Translations under genes and position numbers: made by a program
NCBI GenBank assembly: GCA_030844895.1
Contig: CM061224.1
Location: 31,146,102 to 31,210,101, forward strand
Origin: Ambrosia x helenae
Lineage: Eukaryota; Streptophyta; Magnoliopsida; Asterales; Asteraceae
Length of the DNA: 64,000 bases
Reading direction: 5' to 3'
Part shown: positions 1-10,532 of the stretch, piece by piece
How positions within the stretch are numbered: the first letter of the stretch is position 1
Layout of the letters: every line of letters starts with the position of its first letter
The notes under the pieces: model-generated
Database searches by the model: none
What the model was told of the DNA's origin: nothing
Seen by the model: only the letters and a program-made list of their open reading frames with translations

Positions 1-103
1 TGTACAGGTTACAATTTGTCTTTGTTGCCACTTGGCGAGTTTTTCGTTTATTTTTGTATAGTTGTTTGCTTGAGAACAAGCAAAGTTCAAGTGTGGGGAG
101 GTT
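1..103 (+). mobile_element. 3' internal tail and PPT of an upstream Athila-type element
   Basis: The stretch ends in a purine-rich tract (AAGTGTGGGGAGGTT, 89-103) immediately before a sequence starting TGATATACG. The same GTGTGGGGATG tract, preceded by a TTGAGGACAAGCAAA-like string, precedes the LTR starts on the minus strand near 42716 and 39903, so this is the plus-strand priming site and the end of an element that lies mostly left of the window. Confidence 0.75.
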
Positions 104-308
104 TGATATACGTTAAAATATACATATATAAATCCCCGATTAAACTCCCAAATTATGCGTTTTTGACCATAATTGCACGAATTCGGTACTTAACCGCTTC
201 ATATGTTTATTGCAGGTCTTAAACGACGTCCCACGAACCAAGATGAAGAAACCGAGCGAAATTTGGACCAAATGGGAAGTTGCTGCAAAAATCAGCTAAG
301 TCTGGAAG

Positions 309-662
309 AAGTGCATGGTCGTGCACCTCAGGTGCACGCCCGTGCAGACTTACTTGGCTCGTACACAGATGATGTGCACTGCCAGTGCGATCCGGAGTGC
401 ACATCAGGTTCTCGGGCACCTTGATCAGCACTGTCGTGCGGATGCCCGTGCGACTCAGATTCTCGAGTGCACTGCCAGTGCACCAGGTAGTGCAACCCTG
501 GCACCCGGCTACCACCAGACCCGCATGACCGTGCACCCTAGGTGCACGGCCGTGCGGGATTCCAAGATATTTCCAGGAACCAGCCAATCCACTTGCCCAC
601 TTGCACGTCACTTTGTAAAGTTAAAGTGTACGGCCGTGCACTTTATGCGCACCACCGTGCAC
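309..662. repeat. Array of GTGCAC / CCGTGC palindromic motifs in U3
   Basis: GTGCAC, GTGCACGGCCGTGC and close variants recur more than ten times on both strands in about 350 bp, giving many overlapping palindromes. The array stops 15 bp before the TATA box. Its GC content stands out in an AT-rich LTR. An enhancer-like role is inference. Confidence 0.8.
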
Positions 663-676
663 AAAATCAAGAGTTC

Positions 677-684
677 TATAAAAA
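677..684 (+). promoter_or_regulatory. TATA box of the Athila-type LTR
   Basis: TATAAAAA, in the context GAGTTCTATAAAAACAGAGC, lies about 570 bp into the LTR just after the GTGCAC array. It is the best U3/R promoter candidate for rightward transcription. Confidence 0.6.
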
Positions 685-858
685 CAGAGCAGACCACACT
701 GATCAAATGTTGGGTTTTCTCAGGGAGATTCTGGGCGATTTCTGGACCATCAAGGTTGCTGGAAGGCTGTCTAACAAGCTCGGGATTCAATCTGGATCAT
801 CTAGCATCATCCAATCCATCACATTCAAGATTTATGGTTTGATCTATTACATTATAGT

Positions 859-1306
859 CTATGGATAATATTTAGTAATCATTAGTAGTAAAAACAATCG
901 TTTGTATGTAATCATGTTTTGTATATATTTGGCGTTTTTCATGTTTGGATCTTGATGATCATCGCGCAACCTTGTTTCATTGTGATTGGATTTGTAGTTG
1001 TATTTGAATGACTTTGATGATTGTCGAATGTGTTAGGCGGATAAATGTTTAAAAACCATATGTTTAATCATCCGGTAGTAGACTATGGATAATATTTAGT
1101 AATCATTGGTAGTAAAAACAATCGTGTGTATGTAATCATGTGTTGTATATATTTGGCGTTTTTCATGTTTGGATCTTGATGATCATGGCGCAACCTTGTT
1201 TCATTGTGATTGGATTTGTAGTTGTATTTGAATGACTTTGATGATTGTCGAATGTGTTAGGCGGATAAATGTTGAAAAAGCATATGTTTAATCATCCGGT
1301 AGTAGA
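859..1306 (+). repeat. 224-bp tandem duplication inside the LTR
   Basis: CTATGGATAATATTTAG starts at 859 and again at 1083. The copies stay aligned to a shared ATCCGGTAGTAGACTA end with only scattered substitutions. It is a direct duplication in the R/U5 part of the LTR. Confidence 0.9.
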
Positions 1307-2162
1307 CTAGTTAACTTGTTAATAAGTTTACGCCATGAAACTGTATCCGGGTATTGGTTTGGTTAAAGTCAGTCGAGTAACGGTTAAAAATGCTTACTGG
1401 CACGTAAAAGGGTTTTAAAAGCTTAATGGTGCCGTTACTAATCTTTGACACGGTTAATGATCTTTGGTAGTTATTTTGGTAAAAATAGCGATCTTAGTAG
1501 ATCTGTGTTCAAAGTTGGTAAAATGGAATAGGTTGTGAAATGCTCTACTTTATGCTAGTTTAGGTGGCTGTATTGTGTATTCGGTATCGCTTTCCTGAAT
1601 TAGTGAGGTTAGAAAACTCTTAACAGATGACTAACTTATCTTTAGAAGATCTGCATGAGATCATATCAGCTGCTCGCTAATAAACGACTTGAAGTGGTTA
1701 ACGTGTGTATTCGTGTTAGCTTTCTGTATAGTTGTCATGGTAGGATGCCCGAAAGGGACACTAACTGTCGGAAAATGGGAAAGTTGATCGCACGCCTGTA
1801 TTTCTTATTATATGCAGATGACATGCTAGGATTTGTATATTATATTTTATATAGTTATATTTTCTATTTGGAGTCTTACTTGTGTTATTTATATGTTTTA
1901 GAATTAATTTAGTTATAAACAAACTTCAAACTATCTTTTCCTACTTGTAAATCGGGGATAGAGTTTTAGTACCATTGCTCCGCGCGCGTCCATTGATCGA
2001 TATCTGGTTCTTATCTGCACATTACTACATATATGCCAGGGTACACTTGCCCTATTGTGTGTATTTTAATATTAAGGTCTAGACCATTTTTATAAATATT
2101 AAAGCAGAAACGTGTGTTATTTTATCGCTAAATTATGTGTACTAGCAGACACGTCAAATTTT

Positions 2163-2180
2163 TGGCGCCGTTGCCGGGGA
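2163..2180 (+). other. Primer binding site, tRNA-Asp type
   Basis: TGGCGCCGTTGCCGGGGA is complementary to the 3' end of plant tRNA-Asp and is the primer site of Athila-type elements. It starts six bases after the LTR end. Confidence 0.9.
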
Positions 2181-2926
2181 CGCGACGAGCTTTAGGAACG
2201 AACCAAGTCAACTTTTTACTAGAGTACATGCTTGTGAATACTTGTTTATACTTCGTTGATTCGTTATTTCATTCATTCATTTGCATATATGATTATTTGA
2301 ATTTTTATTTAATTTATCTGTATGTAGATATTTTGGATTGATTTTAGATTGGTTTATATGTTTGTATATAGATTCGTTCATTTATCTGCTTATAGGATTG
2401 TTTGATTTGATTATTCGTTCATTAGGATGTTGATAGATTTAATTGATTGATTATTGGATTTATTTGTTTGTCTATGAATTTGATTTGTTCTTTATTTGAT
2501 TGATTAGATTTATTTGTTCGTATTTGGACTACTAATTAGTTTCATTTTTTGTATAGTTTTAGGCTTAGTCTGTTTATCTGTGTTCATTCTATTGATTCTA
2601 TTAGTTTGTATTTGATTTTCTCGAGTATATAGCTTTCCGTTATTTTCGTATGTATTTATTTTTCTGTCACCTTTCTTGAACGATCTCTCCTTGTCACTAA
2701 TACTGAGTTGGAATCAGTAAATGACCATTTCCTAATCAGAACTTTAGATTGGTCGAAGTCCAATGTATAAGGGACCATGCTGGATCCCTGGGATGTTCCT
2801 GACTAAGGGATGTTTTTTACTTCAGTGACCCTCAGGTGGGATTCTTTTCCTTCTTCTGTTTGCACCACATTAGGTATATCAAAGGTAGATAAATGATGTT
2901 CAGTGATTACCTTTGTGTGCAGTTTA
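2181..2926 (+). other. Athila-type 5' internal leader, no gene seen
   Basis: A T-rich region follows the primer site with TTTGATTGATT-like low-complexity runs, then ordinary sequence from about 2690. No gag reading frame survives. It gives way to the copia element somewhere between about 2860 and 2926. The exact breakpoint is not visible. Confidence 0.5.
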
Positions 2927-4484
2927 TCAGTTATTGTCTTCTGTATTTTGGTAAGCAAATGTTGAAGGATCCCTGAATTGTGTCCGTAGAGGCTTTTCTT
3001 CGATCACAAAGTCTCCTTGTACTACTGTATTGCCTTCAAGAAATACCATCTTGAAATCAGTCTTTATGATCTCCTCTTGCTTCTTCTTGGTAGCAGGCTT
3101 TGATGTTTTAGTACCAGAAGTTCTAACTACTGAAGTTGACACTTCAGAAGTTTTGTACTTCTTTGGATTTGCAGCATTATCAGCCTTGAATCTTTTGTAT
3201 GTGTCAAATAGTTTATCTTCTCTCCATTTTGACACTGAGGCTTTTGAACCAAAATCATTGGCTACCAGTTCATCTATTATTTCAGCTTTCTTTGCCCTTC
3301 TGTCTTTTTCAGTGGCAATCTTGTCAGCAACAAGTTGAGCTCTTCTTGTAAGCTCATCCATGGAGAGTCCTTTGAGTGAAAAAGCTTTAGTTTTACTGTT
3401 CTTTGTAATATAAGACATCAGTTGTTATCTCTTGTCTTCCTCAGCAACTCTTTCAATTGCAGCTTGTTTATTCAACTCTTCTTCATATGCTTTGAATTTG
3501 TCATTGTAGCTCAAATCTTCCCTTGCTTCTAGGTTGTTCCATATCTCATCTTCCTTAGCTTTCTTCTGTGCTGCAAGTAGACTCTTCTCAAGTAATTCTT
3601 TTGACATTGAGATTGGAGAAGGGTTTAGTACAGGCATTTGAGTGGTTGCAGGCCTTAGAATAGGGGTTGGAATGTCTTCAGTTGCCATAAAAGGCTCTTC
3701 AGATGAGATGTTGGAAGTGTTAACTGCTGAAGGGTTGATAGAAGTATCAAATACTGAAGGATTGTCTTCAGTACTTTCAGAGTCTTCAGAAGTTTCTTCA
3801 TTGAGGCCTTGGGAAGTTTCAGCTTCAACTTCAGTTCCAGAGCCTATCTTGATCTTCTAATCCTTTTTGGGCTTTCTCTTTATCTTGTTGTTTTTGTAGA
3901 GCCACTTTTGCCTTTATCCTAGCTTCCAGTAACTCTCTTGGTTCCTTAATCTTCTCCCCCTTTTTGGCTTCATCCACTTCTGGAAGCCTGCCAGGTTGAG
4001 AAGTTCTACCAGATAACTTTGCAAGCTGTCTTGAAACAAAAGTTTGTATTTTGATTATGTAATGAAACAAAAGTTTGTATTTTGGTTCAATTTTTTTTTT
4101 TTTTTTTTTGAAAATGGTTGCATGTGGGAGAGTACCTTGATAACCACACTCTGTCATGGTTAAATGGATTGTAGAATTGGGAAAATGATCTGGTGCATCC
4201 GCATCATCCAGACCTAGTCTTATCCCCAATGTAGCCGGTGTGATTTCCATTACTTTCCCTTGGATGGTTGATTTTAGGGAAATAATCTGGTCATTCACTG
4301 TCACCGTCTCGGCGTTCGCCCATAACTCATTAAGAGTTTTAGTATGAAGTGGAGGATCAATGGTGAAGGCAGTGAAGTATTGGGATTTGATGACTAAATC
4401 AATGCTTTCGTCATATTGGGACCAGGCTTCATGTTTCTCAAAATAGCCTCTTTGATTGTGTCCCTGTTTCAGTATGAGAGCCAT
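2927..4484 (-). pseudogene. Sirevirus-type 3' ORF (ORF3/env-like position), broken
   Basis: One reading frame of about 520 codons runs from the Met at 4484 to the stop at 2927, broken by a frameshift near 3855-3870 and an in-frame TAA at 3422-3424. The N-terminal part (LHTKTLNELWANAETVTVND ... LGIRLGLDDAD) resembles the conserved domain encoded downstream of pol in Asteraceae copia elements. The middle is rich in Ser, Thr and Glu (TSEDSESTED), and the C-terminus is charged and helical (KAEIIDELVAN, DELTRRAQLVADKI). I see no signal peptide or membrane segment, so an envelope role is not supported. A 21-bp direct repeat and a long T run at 4036-4110 look like slippage damage. Confidence 0.65.
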
Positions 4485-4941
4485 GTGGTTTGTGTGTGTG
4501 TGTGGATCGAACAGTGTTTTTGTTTGTTTGCAGGGGAGGGTTTGAGAGTGTTTTTGAGAGAGAAGGAAAGAATTTTGCTTTTTGAAAGGATAAGTGATGG
4601 AAAAGGTGTTTATCAGAAGTTTCTAACCGCCCTAGGTCAAACTTCTGATGTGGGAAATGTCTGATTTACCCTTATTGACAAAACTGCTGATGAAGACTAA
4701 CTTTCATCAGTAGTTCCCATATTCTCTTCAGTAGTTTGTTAACGACTGATGAGAATGTTTATAAACACTTTATTCATAGCCTCTGAAGTTTATTTTATCA
4801 GAAGTTAATCATTTTTCAGAAAATATCCCTATTCTGATGTTTTGTAGATCAGTAGTTTCTTTCTTTTTGTTTTTCAGAAGTCTTGATGACAGACAATGTA
4901 AGTGAAAGTAAAAAATATGTGCAGGAAAATAAAAGAAACAC
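4485..4941 (-). other. Spacer between RNase H and ORF3 of the copia element
   Basis: No gene is visible. CATCAGTAGTT, CTTCAGTAGTT, CTGATGA and CAGAAGTT recur at short intervals from 4640 to 4880, the densest cluster of the element-wide words. A role as a promoter or leader for ORF3 is possible but not shown. Confidence 0.5.
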
Positions 4942-6580
4942 TTACAAATTTAGCATCCCAAGCATGGATAATAACTTTTGAAATGTTGATGTGTCAAGGG
5001 GTTTAGTGAATATGTCAGCTATTTGATTAGCTGTTGTTACATGCTTCACATCAATCTTGCCTTTTTCATAGCAATCCCTTATGAAATGATACCTGATTTC
5101 AATATGTTTAGTTTTTGAAAACTGAACAATATTTTGAATGATGCTAATGGCAAATTTACTGTCTACAAGCAATGGTGTCTTGGTCTCTTTGATTCCATAA
5201 TCAAGAAGTTGATATTGGAGCCATTTGTATCTGTGATGTACAACTTGCAGCTGCAATGTATTCAGCTTCAGCAGTTGAAGTTGCAACAGATGTTTGCTTA
5301 TTTGATTGCTAGGACACTAGACAGTTTCCCAAGAATTGACAACCATCAGATGCTGATTTTCTTGACATTTTGCACCTTGCATAGTCACTATCTGAAAAAG
5401 CTGTTAACTTGGTATTGCTAGAAGCAAGATACCAAATTCCAAGTGTAGGAGTTCCTTTCAGATAACTGAAAATTCTTATGACTTCAATGAGGTGTGATTC
5501 CCTAGGGGCTGATTGATATCTAGCACAAACATATGTTGAAAACATAATATCTGGTCTAGAAGCAGTTAGATACAGAAGGGAACCTATCATACATCTATAC
5601 ATGGTTTGATCAACCTGTTTTCCTTGATCATCTGGTTCAACTTGTGTGGTTGGAGTCATGGGAGTGGAACATGATTTACAGTCTAGTAAAGAAAATTTGT
5701 TTAATAATTCTTTAACATATTTAGATTGAAGAATAAAAGTTCCATTTGATTGTTGTTTAATCTGCAGTCCCAAGAAGTACTGCAGTTCTCCCATTGTACT
5801 CATCTCAAATTTTGATTGTATGAGTTTCTTGAATTCATCACACAATTTTGTATTAGTTGAACCAAATATGATATCATCAACATAAATTTGAACAAGTAAG
5901 ACATGATTTCCAACATGTTTTATGAAAAGAGTTTTATCAATGGAGCCTCTTGTAAAGTTATTTTTGAGTAAAAAGTTTGAAAGTGTTTCATACCAAGCTC
6001 TAGGAGCATATTTTAGCCCATATAGAGCCTTGTCAAGTTTGTACACCCACTCAGGATGAGAAGGATCCTCAAACCCAGGTAGCTGACAGACATACAGTTC
6101 CTCCTTAATTTTTCCATACAAAACTGCACTTTTAACATCCATTTGAAAAACTTTAAGTTTATTGGAAATTGCATAAGCCAAAAATAACCTGATGGCTTCA
6201 AGTCTTGCAACTGGAGCAAAGGTTTCATCATAGTCAATTCCCTCTTCTTGAGAATAACCTTGTACCACCAGTCTTGCCTTGTTCTTGATAATCATACCAG
6301 CTTTATCTTGTTTATTTCTAAAAACCCATCTTGTGCCAATTGGTAGCTTGTTTTGTGGTTAGGGACAGATTTCCCAGACCTGTTGCTTCCTGAATTGGAG
6401 CAACTCTTCTTGCATAGCTTGAACCCAATTGTTGTCTTTGAGGGCTTCTTGATACTTCTTAGGTTCCAACTAAGAAATGAATGCTGAGAAGAAGCAAAAG
6501 TTGGAAAGCTGGTTTCTTGTGAGAACCCCTGATGCAATATCCCCCATGATTTGATCCAATGGATGATCCTTGTGTTCAAT
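4942..6580 (-). pseudogene. Ty1/copia reverse transcriptase and RNase H
   Basis: From right to left: GTRWVFRNK-like start of the RT domain (about 6330), NKARLVVQGYSQEEGIDYDE, FQMDVKSAVLYG, ALYGLKYAPRAWYE, the catalytic YVDD (IYVDDIIFGS) and FLGLQI. The continuous RT frame is 6295-5309. RNase H follows with STAEAEYIAAA and LLVDSKFAISII, then HFIRDCYEKGKIDVKHV and IADIFTKPL near the end at 4942. A stop after FLGNCLVS and a frameshift near 5270 separate RT from RNase H, so no single product could be made. Confidence 0.92.
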
Positions 6581-7191
6581 CAGTTGTTGTAAACCACTGA
6601 TAGGTGTAGGTGGCTCTTGTACTTCTTCAAACAAACCACTGAGGTTTATAATATCTGGTTCAGCTGTTTGAACATCATCAGTAGTTGTAGGAGCTAAAAC
6701 AGATGTTTGAGTTTGTACATCAGCAGTTGTTGAATCAGAAGTTTGTGAAACTTCTGATGGTTTAAAAGTTTACTTAATGATTGTATTAGGAGTCCATGGT
6801 GTAGGATCCTCATCATCAAACCTTTGAGCACCATAATAAATAGGTTTAGATGAAGTGACAGTCTTTTCAGGTCCGAAATGGAAACTGTCAAGGTCAAAGA
6901 CTTTAGCAGGATGTGCTGGAATGAGAGTATGTTTTGACTCATTGAACTTGACATTCAGTGTTTCTTCTACTATCTTGGTTCTTGAATTAAAAACCTTGTT
7001 GGCTTTCCTAGTGGAAGAATAACCAAGAAAATAACATGAATCAACTTTTGCAGCAAACTTTGAAATAGAGTCTTTAATGTTTAGAATGAAACATTGACAT
7101 CCAAAAGCCCTGAAAAGGAGATAAGGGGCTTAATGCCATCAAGAACATCATAGACAGTTTTGGAGTGTCTCTTGTTGACAAGGACTCTATT
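6581..7191 (-). pseudogene. Copia integrase C-terminus and linker to RT, decayed
   Basis: This continues the pol polyprotein between the integrase core and RT. Fragments in several frames read like the variable Pro/Ser/Thr-rich linker seen in copia elements, with stops throughout. Words such as CATCAGTAGTT recur near 6680-6740. Confidence 0.6.
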
Positions 7192-8127
7192 CTAAACATA
7201 ACATGCAGTGTTGAATGCTTCAGCCCAGAAATACAATGGTAGGCCTGAATCAGCTAACATGGTTCTTGCTGCTTCAATTAGTGTTCTGTTCTTCCTTTCT
7301 ACCACACCATTTTGTTCAGGAGTTCTGGGAACACTGAATTGTCTAATAATCCCTTTAGACAAGCAGAATTCATCCAGAGTTTTGTTCCTGAACTCTGTCC
7401 CATTGTCACTTCTAATGGTTTTGACAGAGAGAGAATATTGTTTCTCTACTTGTAGAATGAAGAACTTGATGATTTCAGCTGTCTCATCCTTGGAAAATAA
7501 GAAGAAGACCCATGTGAATCTTGAATAGTCATCAATGATGACTAAGCAGTACTTCTTCTTACCAAAGCTCATGATTTTGACTGGCCCAAATAAGTCCACA
7601 TGGAGTAGTTGAAGACATGCAGTTGTATTTGATTCTTCAATAGACTTATAGGTGGACTTATGTTGTTTTCCCTTTAAACAGGATACACAGTGTTCTTGAC
7701 ACTGGTATACTTTCAAGGGTAGACCTCTGACCAAGCCCATTTTTGTGACTTTATTTATGGTTTTAAAGTTCACATGGCCAAGTCTCCTGTGCCATAGATT
7801 AGTCTCTGAAGTTGATGCCTTTGAGAAGAAACAAGCAGTGTTGTTCAGTACATTGTCCTTCTCAATGTCCACTGCATAGACATTGCCACATCTTTTGGCT
7901 ATCAACAAAGTATGATCTTCTAAGATCTTCTCCATCAACTTTTGGCCTTCTGGTGATATGATCTTGCAGGCTGTCTTTGTGAAAAAGGAAGAATATCCTT
8001 TATCACACATTTGTGACGCACTTAGCAAGTTGTACTCAAGGTTTTCAACCAGAATGACCTTGTCAAACTGTATTTTGCCAGAGGATACATTGCCATGTCC
8101 TAGCACATATCCCTTGGCATTGTTCAC
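7192..8127 (-). pseudogene. Ty1/copia integrase
   Basis: An open stretch of 311 codons. The N-terminal pre-integrase zinc region is visible (LWHRRLGHVNFKTI ... HCVSCLKGKQ, HHCC pattern), followed by the rve core with the DDE residues in HVDLFGP, RSDNGTEF and QNGVVERKNRT. It ends at a stop after FNTACYV, before the usual C-terminal part. It is flanked by broken protease upstream and broken linker downstream, so it is part of an inactive polyprotein. Confidence 0.92.
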
Positions 8128-8264
8128 AAAGGATACAGGTCCTTCTCTTTGACTGATAAAATTGTTTATCAGGTGTCTACATCATGTCATGTGCATTGAG
8201 CCTCCATTGTCAACATACCAAATGTTATTTAAGCCTCTGGAGACCCTCTGCACAAAGTAGCAAA
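8128..8264 (-). pseudogene. Ty1/copia aspartic protease, active site altered
   Basis: The minus strand reads WYVDNGGSMHMT followed by an in-frame TGA. Copia proteases carry D-S-G here. This copy has D-N-G at about 8203-8212, and the stop lies a few codons later. It joins directly to the integrase frame. Confidence 0.75.
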
Positions 8265-10461
8265 TTAGTTAGATTTAGGAACCCAAACCAATTTGGCTTT
8301 GGGTTTGCTCTTGAGAACATTAACATTTTGTTCTTGACCAGGTTGAGGAATCCATGTGTTTCTGGCAATGGATTTTTCATTAAGAGCAATGGTGGTATCC
8401 TTTTGAGGACCACCATCAACCTTGGTCATCAGTAGTTGGACCATTTTCATGAGATTTTTAATCTCAGTAGTTTGTGAAACTGCTGATGATTTAGGTCTAA
8501 CTACTGAAAGAGAATCTTGAGAAAAAGATTTTTGTTGACATTTCATCTTTTTCTGAGAAAAGGTGTTGCTTGGTTGTTGTTTGTTGGAAAAGAAAGTTTC
8601 TTCAAAATCATTTTTGATTTGTTTTCCACAACCAGCTGTGAAATCTTCTTGTTATACTGATTTCCTTTTCTATATCTACAAAATTCTGTTTTGTGGTTAA
8701 ACAAACCACAAATTTCACATTCTTTTGCCTTCTCTTTTTCATTTAAAGGCAAATTTTCTGAAAGTCTTGATTTGATTTAGGTCATCAGTAGTTTTCAAGT
8801 TCTCAACTCCTGATGTAGATGAAACTACTGATAGCTTAAAGTCATATTTGTTCAGTACTTCTGAACAACTTTCTTTTTTAATTTTTAGAGAGTTTTCATG
8901 AAAAGATGTGCATTCTTTCTCGTCAGAAGTTTGATTTTGAACTATTCTCATCCCATCATCAGTAGTTTTGGGAGAAAAATCAGTTGGTGTTTCAGTGTGA
9001 TTGTACCCTATGCCAAACCTAACATTTGATGCACTTTGTTTGTTAAGCAGCAGTTGGTACCCTTTACATGACTCAACCCATTTCTCACATTCAACCTTGG
9101 TGTCAGTAAGTTCTTTTCTGACATTACCTAGGTCTTCTATCATGATTTTAAGTTGTGCTTGGGTTTCAATAGCATTATTTGTCAATTTAGAATTTTCTTT
9201 TGATTTTGCAGCAAGTTTTCTTTCTAAATCAAATTTTATTTGAGTATACTTTTGATTTTGCAGCAAGTTTTCTTTCTAGTCATTGGCTTTGCCTTGTAAA
9301 TGCACATTGGTCTCTTTTATGAAAGCAAAAGATTCCTTGCATGAGTTTGAACATAGTGTTGTCAAAGATTCTTTTGATACCTGAGATAAGGCAGATTTAG
9401 AGGTGCAGCCCTCAAATGCCATTAAGGAAAAGTTCTTTCTGCCCTTGTAAGGTTCTCCCCAGTTGATGTCAAACATTTTGTTGTCTGCATCAGGATTGCA
9501 CTTAGTTGTGTCAAAAGGAATGTTGGTCCAGTCAACATACCCTGGAGTAAAAAGACTTTGTTTTGAGGGTTGTTGAGTTTGTGGAGGTTCTTGAGCAGCT
9601 GGAATGGAAGTCATTAGTTGTTGGCTCTGCATTTGTTGAGCAGGCATTTATACATATTATATTTGTGGCACATATTGAATTTGTGGAGCTTGTGCCTGTA
9701 CAAAATGTGTACTTCCTTGTGTTCCATTATTCCTATTGTAACTAGGGTTAAACTGATTTCCAGACTATGGTTGGTTATAGCTAGAGCTTCTACACTCTCT
9801 AGCAAAGTGTCCTAACTTCTAACACTTGTGACATCTAAGTTTAGATTTGTCAAAACCAACTTTTGTTGAAATGTTCAGTCCTGGAAATTTCCTTCCTGAC
9901 CTTTTGTAAAATTTGTTAGTTTTTATACTGAACATGGCCAGTTGGTGTAAAATGTCCATTTCTTCTAAGTCATCACTGCTAAAAAAATTTAAGTCATCCA
10001 TGATAAAACACATGTTATCAGCAGTTTGACTATTTTCATCATTGTCATAAGCTGGATAAGATCTTTCTGATGAGATCCCAGCAGTTATGTTAATGTGGTC
10101 AAAAGATCCAAAATTATTTGGACAAGAAGGGGAGTCTTGTCCTAAAAGTGTTGTCCTACCTGGTACATAGTCATCAGCTGTTTTGCCAGAGTTTTGCAAC
10201 CTTTTCTTTTGATCAATTTCTCTTTCAAAAGTTAGCAATCTCCCATGTAATTTTGTAAGAGTGAGGGAGTTAAAATTTGGTGAAGATCTAAGGACTATAG
10301 AGTAAGTTTCCCATTTTTCTGGTAAAGACCTTAAAAATCTATGAAGCATAGATACATTTGTTTAGGTCTGACCATTTAATTTCAACTCGGAAATTAAAGA
10401 GGAGAATCTTTCAAACTATTGTGTCAAAGTTTCCCCATTAATATCTTGCTTATGAACACTT
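8265..10461 (-). pseudogene. Copia gag with two CCHC knuckles and a coiled coil
   Basis: From right to left: a partial UBN2-type gag (VSMLHRFLRSLPEKWETYS and a preceding INGETLTQ-like stretch), a CCHC knuckle near 9790-9832 interrupted by TAG between its second Cys and the following Lys (CHKC-stop-KLGHFAREC), a Gln-rich segment, a heptad-rich coiled coil (about 9050-9266, KFDLERKLAAKSKENSKL), then a second CCHC knuckle (CEICGLFNHKTEFC, about 8679-8720). The whole region of about 730 codons is long for a copia gag. There are at least four stops or frameshifts, and the N-terminus is missing. Confidence 0.8.
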
Positions 10462-10532
10462 ATGTGTTTGTAAGCAAATCAAAGTAGTTTGCACAACGGA
10501 ATAACTTATAAAGTTTCACTATCAACAGGAGT
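10462..10532 (-). other. Remnant between copia LTR and gag, no primer site found
   Basis: About 70 bp lie between the LTR end and the first gag codons. The tRNA-iMet complement expected here (GGTATCAGAGC) is absent, so the leader, the primer site and the gag N-terminus appear to be deleted. Confidence 0.5.

Larger units (their letters stand above)
104..2156 (+). repeat. LTR of Athila-type Ty3/gypsy element (2.05 kb)
   Basis: The LTR starts TGATATACG right after a PPT and ends ACGTCA six bases before a tRNA-Asp primer site. Inside it, in order, are a GTGCAC motif array (309-662), a TATA box (677-684) and a 224-bp tandem duplication (859-1306). It has an internal 3' tail on its left and a primer site on its right, so it works both as the 3' LTR of one copy and as the 5' LTR of another. 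No partner LTR is inside the window, so identity between copies cannot be judged. Confidence 0.75.

Noticed and set aside
219..842. Overlapping open frames on both strands of 130-175 codons
   Set aside because: They come from the GTGCAC repeat array, which is GC-rich and stop-poor in several frames. The translations are repetitive and resemble no family.
2700..2926. 3' LTR of the copia element
   Set aside because: The sequence does not match 10533-11089 and lacks a PPT before it. The left LTR seems to be deleted.
4080..4112. Poly-T run as a poly(A) tail of an inserted retroposon
   Set aside because: It has no matching target duplication and lies next to a 21-bp local repeat, so slippage is simpler.
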